From positions 4,479-68,478 of the forward strand of contig CAZMRF010000020.1 of the NCBI GenBank assembly GCA_964568735.1: a DNA stretch of 64,000 nucleotides, written 5' to 3'. This document shows, piece after piece, positions 52,417 to 60,724 of this stretch. Every line of letters begins with the position of its first letter. Position 1 is the stretch's first letter. This DNA is from CAZMRF01 sp964568735. Its GTDB lineage: Bacteria; Acidobacteriota; Polarisedimenticolia; JACPZX01. A program made the translations under genes and the position numbers. Under the pieces are notes generated by a model. The model did not search any database, was not told the origin of the DNA, and saw only the letters and a program-made list of their open reading frames with translations.

Positions 52417-53784
52417 TTGCTGCTGCGACTAATCGCAGGGACAATAAGCCCCTATCCGGCAATCCGGTGTGGGGGACCGTCATGGCGAGCGGGCGCGGAG
52501 GTACAGTCGCAGCAGCCCGACCTGGCGACCCTGCACCATCGGGCTCGAGAGGAGGCCGCCATTCGCGCCGACGAGGTGAGACGGATCCGCAAGATGATCG
52601 AGGCGACCCGCCTCTTCTGTGACCCGCGCGCGCTGCAGCTCGAGGAGATCGACACGATGCTGGGCTACTCGAGGGGAACCGCGAGCCGCCTCCTCAAGGA
52701 AGCGCGAAGGTATGGCCTGCTCTCCTCCCGTGACGAGGTGCCCATGCCCCGCGACAAGTCCCTGGAAGATGCTCTCTCCCGCAAGCACCCGCCCACGAAG
52801 TTCCTCGTCGTGGAGACCCACCATCCCTCCATGAAGCCCGCCGGGATGGGAAGCGGAGGAGAGGGAGCGGACGATCTCCTGCACGAGAGGCTCGGAAGGA
52901 TCACGGCCCAGTTCCTCGCCATGAGGCTCGGCTCGATCGAGACCCTCGGCGTCGGCGCCGGGCGGGCCGTCTTCCACGCCGCCCGATCCCTCATGCACTA
53001 CCCGGAGTCGATCGACAAGGGGCGCAAGATCACCGTCATCGGGCTGCACGGTCACATGGATCGGAGGCTGTGGCGGAAGGCCGCGCTCTTCCCGCGGCAG
53101 GCCATCGACGCCGTCAGGGTCACTCACACGATGGCCACGGCCCTGCGCTTCGCCTCGGAGATGGCCGTGAGCCTTCCGCTCATCCAACCCGGCCTCCGCG
53201 CGGCGCGAGAGAGGCTCGTCGACCATGCGTGGTTCCTCCAGCGCCGGGTCTGGACTCGCAGGCCCCCCTCGATGGTCCTCGTCGGCATGGGTGTCATGGG
53301 AGGGCCGCCGGCCCTTGAACGGATCTCCCAGCGGGCGCGCAGGATGCCCGCGCCCCGCCGGGAGATGATGGCGCCCATCATGAAGGAGCTGATGGAGATC
53401 CGGTTCATCTGCCGGCGGTTCCTGCACGAGAAGGGCTACATCCCGGTCAGCGATGTCTGCGATCGGCTCTTCTGGGTGCCCGAGCCCGAGGAGGCGCCGG
53501 AGCTGCACGTGAGGGCGCGCAGGATGATCCGCATCATCAACGACCACGTCCTCGGCGTGGAGTCCGGGCTGCCGCCGGAGCCGACCCGCATCCCCACGAG
53601 CGCGCGCCACCCGCGGGTCGCCTCCCTGGATCAGGTGAAGAAGGTGGTCATGATCGCGGGAGGCGCGCCGAAGGCGCGCGGCCTGGCGAAGCTCCTGAAG
53701 CACAAGCGGCCGGACGGACGGAGGTTCATGACGACCCTCATCACCGATCAGGCCACGGCCAGGATGCTCCTCGAGATCGGGTGA
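52417..53784 (+). CDS. SorC/DeoR-like transcriptional regulator with sugar-binding domain
   Basis: 455 residues from the earliest in-frame start (TTG 52417); the true start may lie later (GTG 52576 is possible), because a promoter-like sequence and inverted repeat lie inside the first codons. The HTH (about 66-98) is IEATRLFCDPRALQLEEIDT and LGYSRGTASRLLKEARRYGLL. A C-terminal sugar-phosphate-binding/NagB-like domain follows (LGRITAQFLAMRLGSIETLG, GVGAGRAVFHAA, VIGLHGHM). Such SorC-type regulators sense phosphorylated sugars. It is divergent from the Pup-like/ligase pair across about 150-300 nt and is the natural candidate for controlling it; that link is inference. Confidence 0.72.
   Translation: MLLRLIAGTISPYPAIRCGGPSWRAGAEVQSQQPDLATLHHRAREEAAIRADEVRRIRKMIEATRLFCDPRALQLEEIDTMLGYSRGTASRLLKEARRYGLLSSRDEVPMPRDKSLEDALSRKHPPTKFLVVETHHPSMKPAGMGSGGEGADDLLHERLGRITAQFLAMRLGSIETLGVGAGRAVFHAARSLMHYPESIDKGRKITVIGLHGHMDRRLWRKAALFPRQAIDAVRVTHTMATALRFASEMAVSLPLIQPGLRAARERLVDHAWFLQRRVWTRRPPSMVLVGMGVMGGPPALERISQRARRMPAPRREMMAPIMKELMEIRFICRRFLHEKGYIPVSDVCDRLFWVPEPEEAPELHVRARRMIRIINDHVLGVESGLPPEPTRIPTSARHPRVASLDQVKKVVMIAGGAPKARGLAKLLKHKRPDGRRFMTTLITDQATARMLLEIG
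52424..52437. promoter_or_regulatory. Possible operator near the divergent regulator promoter
   Basis: tgcga ctaa tcgca, an inverted repeat with a 4-nt spacer, lies between a TTGCTG (52417-52422) and ACAATA (52441-52446) pair with 18-nt spacing. This may be an autoregulatory site of the SorC-like regulator; it would also imply that translation starts downstream of 52450. Confidence 0.35.
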
Positions 53785-53806
53785 TCGCGGGGCGCGCGGC
53801 GGCTGG

Positions 53807-54466
53807 TCACTCCTCCTCGGATGTCGTGGCGGGCGCGGAAGCGCGCGCCACTGCGAGGAGGGCCCCGGCGAGGGCCGGGCGGGTCTGATCGAGGCTGGTC
53901 AGGACGGCGGCCTGCATGGCCTCCGCCATCGCCGCCGGCTCGCGGCTCGCCGCCGCAGCCTCCCCCTCCGCAACGCCGGTCCAGACGGCCTCGCCATTCC
54001 TCCTGCGCACCGTGAGGCGCAGCCTGAAGCTTGCCTTCGATCCCTCCGGCGTGAGGACCTCCTCGAGGAGGAGGAGCCTTCCCTCGATCGTGGCGGCGAG
54101 GGGTCGGCCGGCGGGGGGGCCTGCGTTGACGAAGCCGCCGGCGATCTGCATCAGGTGCTCTCCAACCACCACGGGGAGCATCTTCGCGAGAGGCGCGGCC
54201 CAGAGGCGGTCGTTGTGGAAGCCCACCTCCACGCTCTCCGCTCCGGCCCGGCGGACGATCTCGGATCCGTCGTAGGGCGGATCCACGTGGAAGGCGGAGA
54301 TGCCGACCTCGATCCTGGGGATCCCCGCGGCCGCCGCATCGGGGGCGGCTGCGGCGGGGGGAGGCACGCTGATCTGGTAGTAGTGCCTGGGCCGTGGCTT
54401 GCCGCCGCACCCGGCCGCCAGGATCAGCAAGAGGAGAGCGACCGGGGTCGCCAAGCGCTGTCTCAC
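53807..54466 (-). CDS. ABC-type transport auxiliary lipoprotein
   Basis: 219 residues from a GTG at 54466, with GAGGG about 9 nt upstream. VRQRLATPVALLLLILAAGCGG has a lipobox (AAGC) and so is a lipoprotein. HYYQIS, RIEVGISAFHVDPPYDGSEIV, VGFHNDRLWAAPLAKMLPVV and a final antiparallel sheet fit the ABC_trans_aux family (PqiC/YmbA type), which acts in the periplasm with MCE-type lipid transporters. No other mla/pqi gene is nearby. The C-terminus (ASAPATTSEEE) is disordered. In-frame upstream codons lack the RBS and were not used. Confidence 0.82.
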   Translation of the reverse strand: MRQRLATPVALLLLILAAGCGGKPRPRHYYQISVPPPAAAAPDAAAAGIPRIEVGISAFHVDPPYDGSEIVRRAGAESVEVGFHNDRLWAAPLAKMLPVVVGEHLMQIAGGFVNAGPPAGRPLAATIEGRLLLLEEVLTPEGSKASFRLRLTVRRRNGEAVWTGVAEGEAAAASREPAAMAEAMQAAVLTSLDQTRPALAGALLAVARASAPATTSEEE

Positions 54467-54774
54467 TTGTTGTGCCCTCACGTGTTGTTGGTAGCCGGCG
54501 GCACGCCCATGACCGGCGCGGCCGAGCACCACGATGGGCCGGCTCGTCCCAGGGGGGGACCGGGCCGTCATTATACCGGCCACGGTGGCGCGCCGACCTA
54601 CCGGAATCAGCCGAGGATCCCGACAGACGCAAGCCTGCGGACGGCCGTCACAATTGACAGCGCGGGATCCGGGCCAGAAGTTAGCCCTCTCATTCGCCGG
54701 AGCGCCGGCCCCTGTTCCGCCGGTCTCCGCGAAGATTGCCCCCCACTCGAAACGGACTCGCAGGAGAGAACATC
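54467..54774. other. Intergenic region between two divergent lipoprotein genes
   Basis: 308 nt with no gene. A perfect TTGACA (54654-54659) lies on the plus strand, but the sequence 16-18 nt on (gaagtt, aagtta) is a poor -10, so promoter status is uncertain. It presumably contains the promoters for both lipoprotein genes. Confidence 0.45.
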
Positions 54775-55455
54775 ATGTCTCGGACGTTCAAGTCAGGAAT
54801 CGTGGCCCTCATGGCGCTCTCCATGGCGGCCTGCACGCAGAAGGATCAGACCTCCGACGAGATGCAGGCGGATGACGCCGCAGGCCAGTCGATGCAGGAG
54901 CCCAGGCGGATCGAAGTCCAGAAGGCTCAGCCGTCGGCCCGGACGATCACCGTTCCGGCCGGCACGCAGGTCATGATCGAGATGAAGAAGACGCTGGACT
55001 CCGGTGAGAACCTGCCGGGCGATCCGTTCTCCGCGGAGGTGATCCAGGACGTCCAGGTGGACGGCCGCAACGTCATCCCGGCGGGCAGCATCGTGCGCGG
55101 CGAGGTGGCCTCGGTCAAGGCCGCGAAGCGGGGCGCGGGGCAGGCCAGCATGACGCTGGCCTTCAACTCCCTGACCCTTCCGGACGACACCACGTCGCCG
55201 ATCGCGGCGAGCCTCTCCGAGCACAGTGAGAGCAAGAAGGGGCGGAACACGGCCGTCATCGGAGGCAGCGCCGCGGGCGGCGCGCTCCTCGGCAAGGTCA
55301 TCGGCAAGGACACGAAGGGCGCCGTCATGGGCGCCGTCGTCGGTGGCGCGATCGGAACCGGCGTCGTGATGGCCCAGGAGGGAGAGCAGGTGAAGATCCC
55401 CAGGGGCGCCCAGCTGATGATCCAGCTCGACGAGCCGATGAAGATCACGCAGTAG
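54775..55455 (+). CDS. Putative lipoprotein with glycine-zipper segment
   Basis: 226 residues from ATG 54775 (AGGAGA RBS). MSRTFKSGIVALMALSMAAC gives a lipoprotein with lipobox MAAC. The central part (TITVPAGTQVMIEMKKTL ... VIPAGSIVRGEVASVK) has strands of the kind seen in TrbI/BON-like periplasmic domains. The C-terminal part has a glycine-zipper-like GGSAAGGALLGKVIGKDTKGAVMGAVVGGAIGTGV. Likely anchors to and inserts in a membrane; function unknown. A perfect hairpin follows it. Confidence 0.78.
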   Translation: MSRTFKSGIVALMALSMAACTQKDQTSDEMQADDAAGQSMQEPRRIEVQKAQPSARTITVPAGTQVMIEMKKTLDSGENLPGDPFSAEVIQDVQVDGRNVIPAGSIVRGEVASVKAAKRGAGQASMTLAFNSLTLPDDTTSPIAASLSEHSESKKGRNTAVIGGSAAGGALLGKVIGKDTKGAVMGAVVGGAIGTGVVMAQEGEQVKIPRGAQLMIQLDEPMKITQ

Positions 55456-55486
55456 TCCCGCTACTGCATCAGTCATCGATGGAATG

Positions 55487-55512
55487 GGGGAGAGGCCGCA
55501 AGGCCTCTCCCC
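55487..55512. terminator. Hairpin with GCAA tetraloop between convergent genes
   Basis: ggggagaggcc (55487-55497), loop gcaa, ggcctctcccc (55502-55512): perfect 11-bp stem. It lies 31 nt after the plus-strand stop and directly at the minus-strand stop (55513). No T tract on either side, but its position fits a shared terminator. Confidence 0.65.
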
Positions 55513-55959
55513 TCAATTCAGCCCCCACTCCCGGTGGTAGTCGTCGGTCTTGCCGGGGGCGTCGCCCTCGAACTGCGGGCCCGGCGTGTGGATCGGGAAC
55601 CAGGAGACCTTCGACCCGACGTAGATGTGCACGTAGCGCTGGTCCGTGGGGAGCGGCGTATCCACGGCCGCGGCGGTGATCCAGCAGCTCTCCGGCCAGC
55701 GGCTGTCGAAGAGGTGCAGGGAGGTTCCACAGATGCCGCAGAAGAAGCGGCGGCCCGTCCCGACCTCGTAGACCCTGATCTGCTCCTCACCGCGCGTCAG
55801 ACTGAAGTCCTCTCGCCGCCCCATCATGAAGGGAACCGAAGGGGAGCCGCACGTCTTGCGGCAGCGGCTGCAGTAACACCACATGATCGGATGCGTCCAC
55901 GCGGTCTCCATCTCGAAGGCCACACGACCGCAGTGACAGGATCCTTCCAGCTTCTTCAC
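55513..55959 (-). CDS. GFA-family (glutathione-dependent formaldehyde-activating-like) protein
   Basis: 148 residues with the zinc-binding GFA motifs: GSCHCGRVAFEME, CYCSRCRKTCG and FFCGICGTSL. The family includes glutathione-dependent formaldehyde-activating enzymes; most members are of unknown substrate. The 3' neighbour is a lipoprotein gene on the other strand and the upstream neighbour is a DUF502 gene on the same strand, 13 nt away, so they may be an operon. Confidence 0.9.
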   Translation of the reverse strand: MKKLEGSCHCGRVAFEMETAWTHPIMWCYCSRCRKTCGSPSVPFMMGRREDFSLTRGEEQIRVYEVGTGRRFFCGICGTSLHLFDSRWPESCWITAAAVDTPLPTDQRYVHIYVGSKVSWFPIHTPGPQFEGDAPGKTDDYHREWGLN

Positions 55960-55972
55960 GGCATCCTCCCTC

Positions 55973-56578
55973 TCAATCGGCCTGGCTCGAAACGCCTCCG
56001 GAGACGATGAAGGCCATCGCGGCCGTGCTGTCCATCTCGAGCGGGCGGGTACTCCCCTTGGGCACGAGCAGGAGGTGGCCGGCGAAGTTGTAGGACTGCG
56101 GGAAGTAGACGGCCACTCTGTCGCCCACGCCCATCCCGTCGAGGTCCTTGCGCGTCACGAATCCCAGCGCCCGCGCCTCGCTGCCGGGGAAGATCTGGAC
56201 CATGACCGGCTGATCGAAGCGTTTCTTCTCACCGACGAAGGCCTCCATCAGGTCACGGACGGCATTGTAGACGAGCCTCACGAAGGGGAGCCTGCGGAAC
56301 AGCTCCTCGGCCCTCGCGATCAGGAAGCGCGTGAAGATGTTGCCCGCGAGAAAGCCGGTGAGCGTCACGAGGGCCAGCGTGATGAGGAAGCCCAGCCCCG
56401 GGATGGGGTAGCCGAGGCGGGCCTCCACGTCGATGAGCCCGTCGATCCAGCGGAAGGAGGCATACAGGACGTAAAGGGTCAGGCCGGCCGGCGCCACGAT
56501 GAGCAGGCCGCTGAGGAACCACCGGGCGAGTTGCTGCAAGGGCCCCTTGCGGGTGCCCTGGCGTATGGGTCGTGTCAT
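55973..56578 (-). CDS. DUF502 membrane protein
   Basis: 201 residues. Two N-terminal transmembrane segments (FLSGLLIVAPAGLTLYVLYA and LGFLITLALVTLTGFLAGN) and a beta-rich cytoplasmic or periplasmic domain with LPFVRLVYNAVRDLMEAF and FVTRKDLDGMGVGDRVAVYFP. This is the DUF502 family, found in many bacteria and of unestablished function, with a link to membrane or signalling roles suggested elsewhere. The ATG at 56578 follows the first Met of the family. Confidence 0.88.
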   Translation of the reverse strand: MTRPIRQGTRKGPLQQLARWFLSGLLIVAPAGLTLYVLYASFRWIDGLIDVEARLGYPIPGLGFLITLALVTLTGFLAGNIFTRFLIARAEELFRRLPFVRLVYNAVRDLMEAFVGEKKRFDQPVMVQIFPGSEARALGFVTRKDLDGMGVGDRVAVYFPQSYNFAGHLLLVPKGSTRPLEMDSTAAMAFIVSGGVSSQAD

Positions 56579-56819
56579 CGGACTCTCCTGAGAGATGCTC
56601 AGGAGAGGAGCGTAGCATCAGGAATGACGTGGCAGGCGTTCGGTGCCGGCCAGGCGCCGAACCCCTCGGTACCGACGCCCGCGGGAGCTTCTGGACTTTG
56701 CTCGCGACGGATGCCCGCCCTCCACCCCTTCCATCCGGGGGATCCTCTAGACTCAAGCTCCGTCCCAGCGGGATCGCACTGCCCCACCCCTCACCCTTGA
56801 TCGACGGGAGCGAGTTCAA

Positions 56820-58034
56820 TTGGTGGAAGCCCTGGCCGGGAATCGCGCCCGTAAGGCTCGCCGCCTGGCCCTCAACCTCGTCATCGCCGCTCTTTCCATC
56901 TTGTTTGCTCTCATGACCGGCGAGGTGGCGCTCAGGTTTGCGGCTCACCGGCTCCTCGGCAGCGGGGAGGTCATCGCGGCCGGAGAGGTCTTCAGGTTCG
57001 ACGACGATCTCCTGGGGTTCAGGCTCGATCCTGGATCCACACGTGTTCACGCGCGTGGAGCCGCCTACGTCGTCCGCGATCGGATCAACTCCCTCGGAAT
57101 GCGCGATGTCGAGCACTCCTTGGAGAGATTGCCTGGCACGGCCCGGGTCCTGATCCTGGGAGATTCCTTCATGTACGGGACGGGTGTCCCCATGGAGGCG
57201 GTCATGGCACGCCGTCTCGAGGGTCTGCTCGGAGGCACTGAGGTCATCAACGCCGGGGTCCACTCCTACGGCCTCAGTCACCACTACCTCTACTACACCC
57301 ACCGAGGGCATGCTCTCGATCCCGATCTTGTCCTGCTGGCTTTCTTCATCAACGACATCGAGAAGCCCGAGGGACTCCGGGTCGTGCTAGGCGAGGACGG
57401 CCTGCCCGTCTCGATTGCCAAGACGGCGGAGACTCTTGCGAAACTCGAGGGGAAGCGTGCTGTCGGGATCCGCGGCTCCATTTCGGCGTGGCTCCGCATG
57501 CGGTCGCTCCTCTACGTCCTGGTGAGAAAGCGTCTCGACGACATCCGTTCCAAGGCTCGCGAGGCTTCAGTGAAGGATCTGCAACCCGGTGAAGGCGATG
57601 ACCAGGATGCAGGGGTCTCCTACGCCCCGGCCTTCTACACGAGTCCGGAGGGCCTCGAAGGGGCAGACTGGCCCCTCGCCTTACGGACGCTCTCTGCACT
57701 GAAGGCGAGGGTGGAGGAAGACGGTGCGCGGTTCGCCGTGGTTCTCGTCCCGGCGCCCTTCCAGCTCTCCGATGAGGCATTCGAGGTCTGGGCCGAGTGG
57801 GCGCAGGCGCCTGCCGGGGCTCTGTCCCGGACGCATCCCCAGGACCAGGTGGCCAGGTGGTGCGCCGCCTCGCACACGCCCTGCCTCGACCTGCTGCCCG
57901 TCTTCGAAGGGGGGAACAGAATCCACCTCTTCCTGAGCCATGACTACCACTGGACCGAAGCGGGACATCGTCTGGGCGCCGGGGCGGTGCGGGACTTCAT
58001 CCTCGAGAATGAACTGCTTCCTCCGCACCCTTAG
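56820..58034 (+). CDS. SGNH-hydrolase-like membrane-anchored protein
   Basis: 404 residues from a TTG (GTG at 56823 also possible). One N-terminal transmembrane segment (LALNLVIAALSILFALMTG). Block I is VLILGDSFMYGTG with nucleophile Ser; block II/III-like regions are VINAGVHSYGLSHH and FFINDIEKPEG (Asn); the catalytic Asp-x-x-His is HDYHWTEAGH. These fit the SGNH family (esterases, acetyltransferase partners, alginate-type modification). Likely faces the periplasm and deacylates or transfers acyl groups on a polysaccharide; substrate unknown. Standing alone, with a hairpin after it. Confidence 0.82.
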   Translation: MVEALAGNRARKARRLALNLVIAALSILFALMTGEVALRFAAHRLLGSGEVIAAGEVFRFDDDLLGFRLDPGSTRVHARGAAYVVRDRINSLGMRDVEHSLERLPGTARVLILGDSFMYGTGVPMEAVMARRLEGLLGGTEVINAGVHSYGLSHHYLYYTHRGHALDPDLVLLAFFINDIEKPEGLRVVLGEDGLPVSIAKTAETLAKLEGKRAVGIRGSISAWLRMRSLLYVLVRKRLDDIRSKAREASVKDLQPGEGDDQDAGVSYAPAFYTSPEGLEGADWPLALRTLSALKARVEEDGARFAVVLVPAPFQLSDEAFEVWAEWAQAPAGALSRTHPQDQVARWCAASHTPCLDLLPVFEGGNRIHLFLSHDYHWTEAGHRLGAGAVRDFILENELLPPHP

Positions 58035-58064
58035 CCCGATCGAACCCCTAGAGCTCATCGGGCT
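58033..58064 (+). terminator. Possible terminator hairpin
   Basis: agcccgat (58033-58040) pairs with atcgggct (58057-58064), 16-nt loop, starting inside the stop codon of the SGNH-like gene. No T run follows; termination role is uncertain. Confidence 0.4.
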
Positions 58065-58117
58065 GTGGCGGTTTGTCGCCGGCGTTACGCCAGCGGCGTC
58101 CTCAGCGGTGGAACGCC

Positions 58118-59071
58118 TCAACAGCCGAATGGTGTAGGCGAGGCCTCGCTGCCACCGGCGGGCGTTTCCTGAGTTCGCTGGAGCTGGATGCGCTGGTTTT
58201 CGTAGTCGAGTGTCACGACGAAGTCGCGCAGGACGCCGTGGCCGATGTTGCCCACGGGAAACGAGTCGGCGAAGCGGATCTCGGGATGCTCGAAGACGTG
58301 GCGCCCCATCGAGACGCTCCCGTTCAGCGTGGCGCCGAGGATCGTCACCTCCCGGTCGACGAGGCGGGCTCGCCCGACCTCCTTCGGCTCCGACTCGAGC
58401 GGCAGCTTGTCCGCGTAGCTCCCCGGGAGCGTGAATCCGCCCGGCGAGCCCGTGTCGAGATGCGCCTGGACTTCCACGCCGGCCACGGTCAGGGTGACCG
58501 CGGGGAGCTGATCGTCGGAGTCGTACCCGAAGATCTCCGCGCCGTCGGCCGGGGCGAGATGACCGGGCTTGATCCGGATCTGGTCTTTCGGATAGTCGAA
58601 GGAGAGCAGGAGGCCCCGGAAGAGCCGCGCGCTCAGGACTCCCTTCGGTCCCTCGGGGTCTTTCAAGTAGGCCGCGAGGTCCATCACCGCCGCTTCCTTC
58701 ATGGACAGCGAGACTCCCCCCACCGAGGCCGTCTCGATCCCGACCAAGGGCACCTTCATCGGCGCCTTTCCCCCGGGGCTCCCTAGCGGCGCCTCGCCGA
58801 CAGTGGGCAGTCCCAGCTCCTCCGCGAGAGCCTTGTCCACGACCGAGCCGTGGGCCCCTGTGTCCAGCAGGAAGCGGTAGGGCCCCTTCCCGTTGATGAG
58901 GATCTCGACCTGGGGGCGGTTTCCGTAGTGGAGGATGGGGAGGACCACCTCGGCCCCTGTCATGGTGGCGGGCGGCGGGGCCTCAGGATGCTTGAAGTCG
59001 TGGCCCGCCGGGGTGAGGCCGATCGCGAAGGATCCGGCGATGGTGAGGATGCACAGGTGTTTTTCGGTCAT
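58118..59071 (-). CDS. Retropepsin-like aspartic protease, secreted
   Basis: 317 residues from ATG 59071, with GGAGGAG 8 nt upstream. N-terminal signal-like segment (CILTIAGSFAIGL). Two aspartic-protease half sites: YRFLLDTGAHGSVVDKAL and VQAHLDTGSPGGFTLP, each with the DTG active-site motif, so a single chain carries both halves. The rest is beta-rich with GHGVLRDFVVTLDYENQRI. Likely a periplasmic or extracellular pepsin/retropepsin-fold protease, as in many bacteria. Role unknown. Confidence 0.88.
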   Translation of the reverse strand: MTEKHLCILTIAGSFAIGLTPAGHDFKHPEAPPPATMTGAEVVLPILHYGNRPQVEILINGKGPYRFLLDTGAHGSVVDKALAEELGLPTVGEAPLGSPGGKAPMKVPLVGIETASVGGVSLSMKEAAVMDLAAYLKDPEGPKGVLSARLFRGLLLSFDYPKDQIRIKPGHLAPADGAEIFGYDSDDQLPAVTLTVAGVEVQAHLDTGSPGGFTLPGSYADKLPLESEPKEVGRARLVDREVTILGATLNGSVSMGRHVFEHPEIRFADSFPVGNIGHGVLRDFVVTLDYENQRIQLQRTQETPAGGSEASPTPFGC

Positions 59072-59291
59072 CGGGGGTTCTCCTCCAGTGGGGGCCATGG
59101 TGGGGGTCGGCCTGAGAGACGGGCTCGTACCTTGCTTTGAGCACGGGCAGGCCCGAAGCGTCGCATGAGAGAATCCATCCAGGCCCTCCCCCGCCGGCAT
59201 CCAACAAGATGAAGGCCCGGAAGGGGCGGGAGCCGGGGGGCACGGAGCCCTCCAACCAGCCGGCCGGGACGATCCGACCGGAGAGGAGGCA

Positions 59292-59858
59292 TTGCACCTT
59301 CCCTTGAGCGGAGATCCGGGCCCCGAGCGGGACCTCGTGGAGAGGGCCCGGGAGGGAGACGTGGAAGCCTTCGAGGCGCTCTACCGGCAGCACTCAGGGC
59401 GGGTCTACGCGCTCTGTCTCAGGATGTCGGGGGACCCGACCCTCGCGGGTGACCTGGCGCAGGAGGCCTTCCTCCACGTCTGGGAGCGGCTCCGGAGCTT
59501 CCGCGGAGACAGCCAGTTCTCGACCTGGCTGCACCGTGTGACCGTGAACGTCGTGCTGGGTGAGCAGCGGTCGCGTCAGCGGCGGGAGGCCCGGGTCGTG
59601 GATGACGGAGAGCTTGCGATGGAGAGAGCCGAGAGGCCGGGCACGAGCCTCGCGGAGGCTCCGGCGCCTGGAAGGGCCGCCGACATCGAGCAGGCGATCG
59701 CGAGTCTGCCGAAGGAAGCGCGCCGGGTCCTCGTATTGCACGACGTCGAAGGCTATCGCCATCCGGAGATCGCGGAGATGACGGGACGATCGGTGGGGAC
59801 CTGCAAGTCGCAGCTTCACCGGGCTCGAAGGCTCCTCAGGGAGGCGCTGGGACGATGA
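59292..59858 (+). CDS. ECF sigma factor (sigma-70 family)
   Basis: 188 residues from a TTG at 59292 near GAGAGGAGG (a second TTG at 59304 is possible). Sigma2 domain: FEALYRQHSGRVYALCLRM, LAQEAFLHVWERL, and TWLHRVTVNVVL. Sigma4 domain: LPKEARRVLVLHDVEGYRHPEIAEMTG with SVGTCKSQLHRARRLLREAL, a clear HTH. Its stop overlaps the anti-sigma start by 4 nt (ATGA), so both are translated together. Probably directs transcription of an envelope-stress or similar regulon, held by the anti-sigma factor. Confidence 0.93.
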   Translation: MHLPLSGDPGPERDLVERAREGDVEAFEALYRQHSGRVYALCLRMSGDPTLAGDLAQEAFLHVWERLRSFRGDSQFSTWLHRVTVNVVLGEQRSRQRREARVVDDGELAMERAERPGTSLAEAPAPGRAADIEQAIASLPKEARRVLVLHDVEGYRHPEIAEMTGRSVGTCKSQLHRARRLLREALGR

Positions 59859-60664
59859 GCTGCCCTCAGTTCGAAGATCGACTGAACGACTACGCCGGAG
59901 GCTACCTCTCCGGCCGCGCCCGCCAGGAGGTGGACGAGCATCTCCTGATCTGTACCGCCTGCCGTGACGAGCTGAAAGCCCTGCGCGAGCTGGTGGAGGA
60001 TCTCTCGAGCCTTCCACGATCCATCGAGGCGCCGGGCGAGGTCTGGAGCGCCACGAAGACGGGGCTGAGAGGGAGCGGCTCGTCGACGATCGGGCGCGCA
60101 GACCTCGCGGCGCAGAGCGGGGGCGCCGAGCACCGCGACCCATCGGGCTCGAGCAGTCTCGTAGTCCGGCAGCGCTGGTACTTCCGGCCCGTGCCGCTCG
60201 CGGCCGCAGCGTCCCTGATCCTCGTGGCCGCCATCGCGGCGGGCATCGTTCTGAAGCGAGCGGAAATCCCGTCCGATCCGGGGCTGGCGGCGGACCGTGC
60301 CCTCTCCGGGCGGACGAGCGGCGGCCCCGATGTGCCGGACACCCCCGGACCGGGTCCAGGGGAGCCTGCCGATCGGATCGCCCCCGCCGGGCTCGTGCCT
60401 CCCGATCTGGAAGCAACGGAAGCGGAGTTCAGCCGGGCGGCGGAGGATCTCCTCGCGGCGCTCGATGCGCAGAAGGATCGGATCCCGCCCGAAACGCTGG
60501 TGCTGATCGAGGAGAACCTGCGAGCGATCAGCGAGGCGATCATCGAGACGCACAAGGCCATGGAGAGCGATCCGGGAAACGCGCGGCTCGGCCGGCTCAT
60601 GAGAGCCATGTACCACACCAAGATGCGGCTTCTTCAGGGGGCCGCCGTGATCCAGTCGAGCTAG
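59855..60664 (+). CDS. Zinc-finger anti-sigma factor, membrane-anchored
   Basis: 269 residues. N-terminal anti-sigma zinc-finger (zf-HC2) signature: H in VDEHLLIC and CTAC (HxxxCxxC) after an early Cys3. Single transmembrane helix at about 113-132 (PLAAAASLILVAAIAAGIVL). The periplasmic part (130-269) is Pro/Gly-rich then helical (EATEAEFSRAAEDLLAALDA), possibly a coiled coil that senses a signal. Overlaps the sigma gene by 4 nt. Typical pairing: it holds the ECF sigma at the membrane until released by proteolysis or conformational change. Confidence 0.9.
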   Translation: MSCPQFEDRLNDYAGGYLSGRARQEVDEHLLICTACRDELKALRELVEDLSSLPRSIEAPGEVWSATKTGLRGSGSSTIGRADLAAQSGGAEHRDPSGSSSLVVRQRWYFRPVPLAAAASLILVAAIAAGIVLKRAEIPSDPGLAADRALSGRTSGGPDVPDTPGPGPGEPADRIAPAGLVPPDLEATEAEFSRAAEDLLAALDAQKDRIPPETLVLIEENLRAISEAIIETHKAMESDPGNARLGRLMRAMYHTKMRLLQGAAVIQSS

Positions 60665-60724
60665 GAGGACGGCCCCGTGACGACGACCCTGACAAGAGAT
60701 GATCGAGAAGCCCGTGGAGGCTCG

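Noticed and set aside
54654..54682. TTGACA as a promoter of the glycine-zipper lipoprotein
   Set aside because: The -35 is perfect but no reasonable -10 lies at 16-18 nt; left as uncertain.
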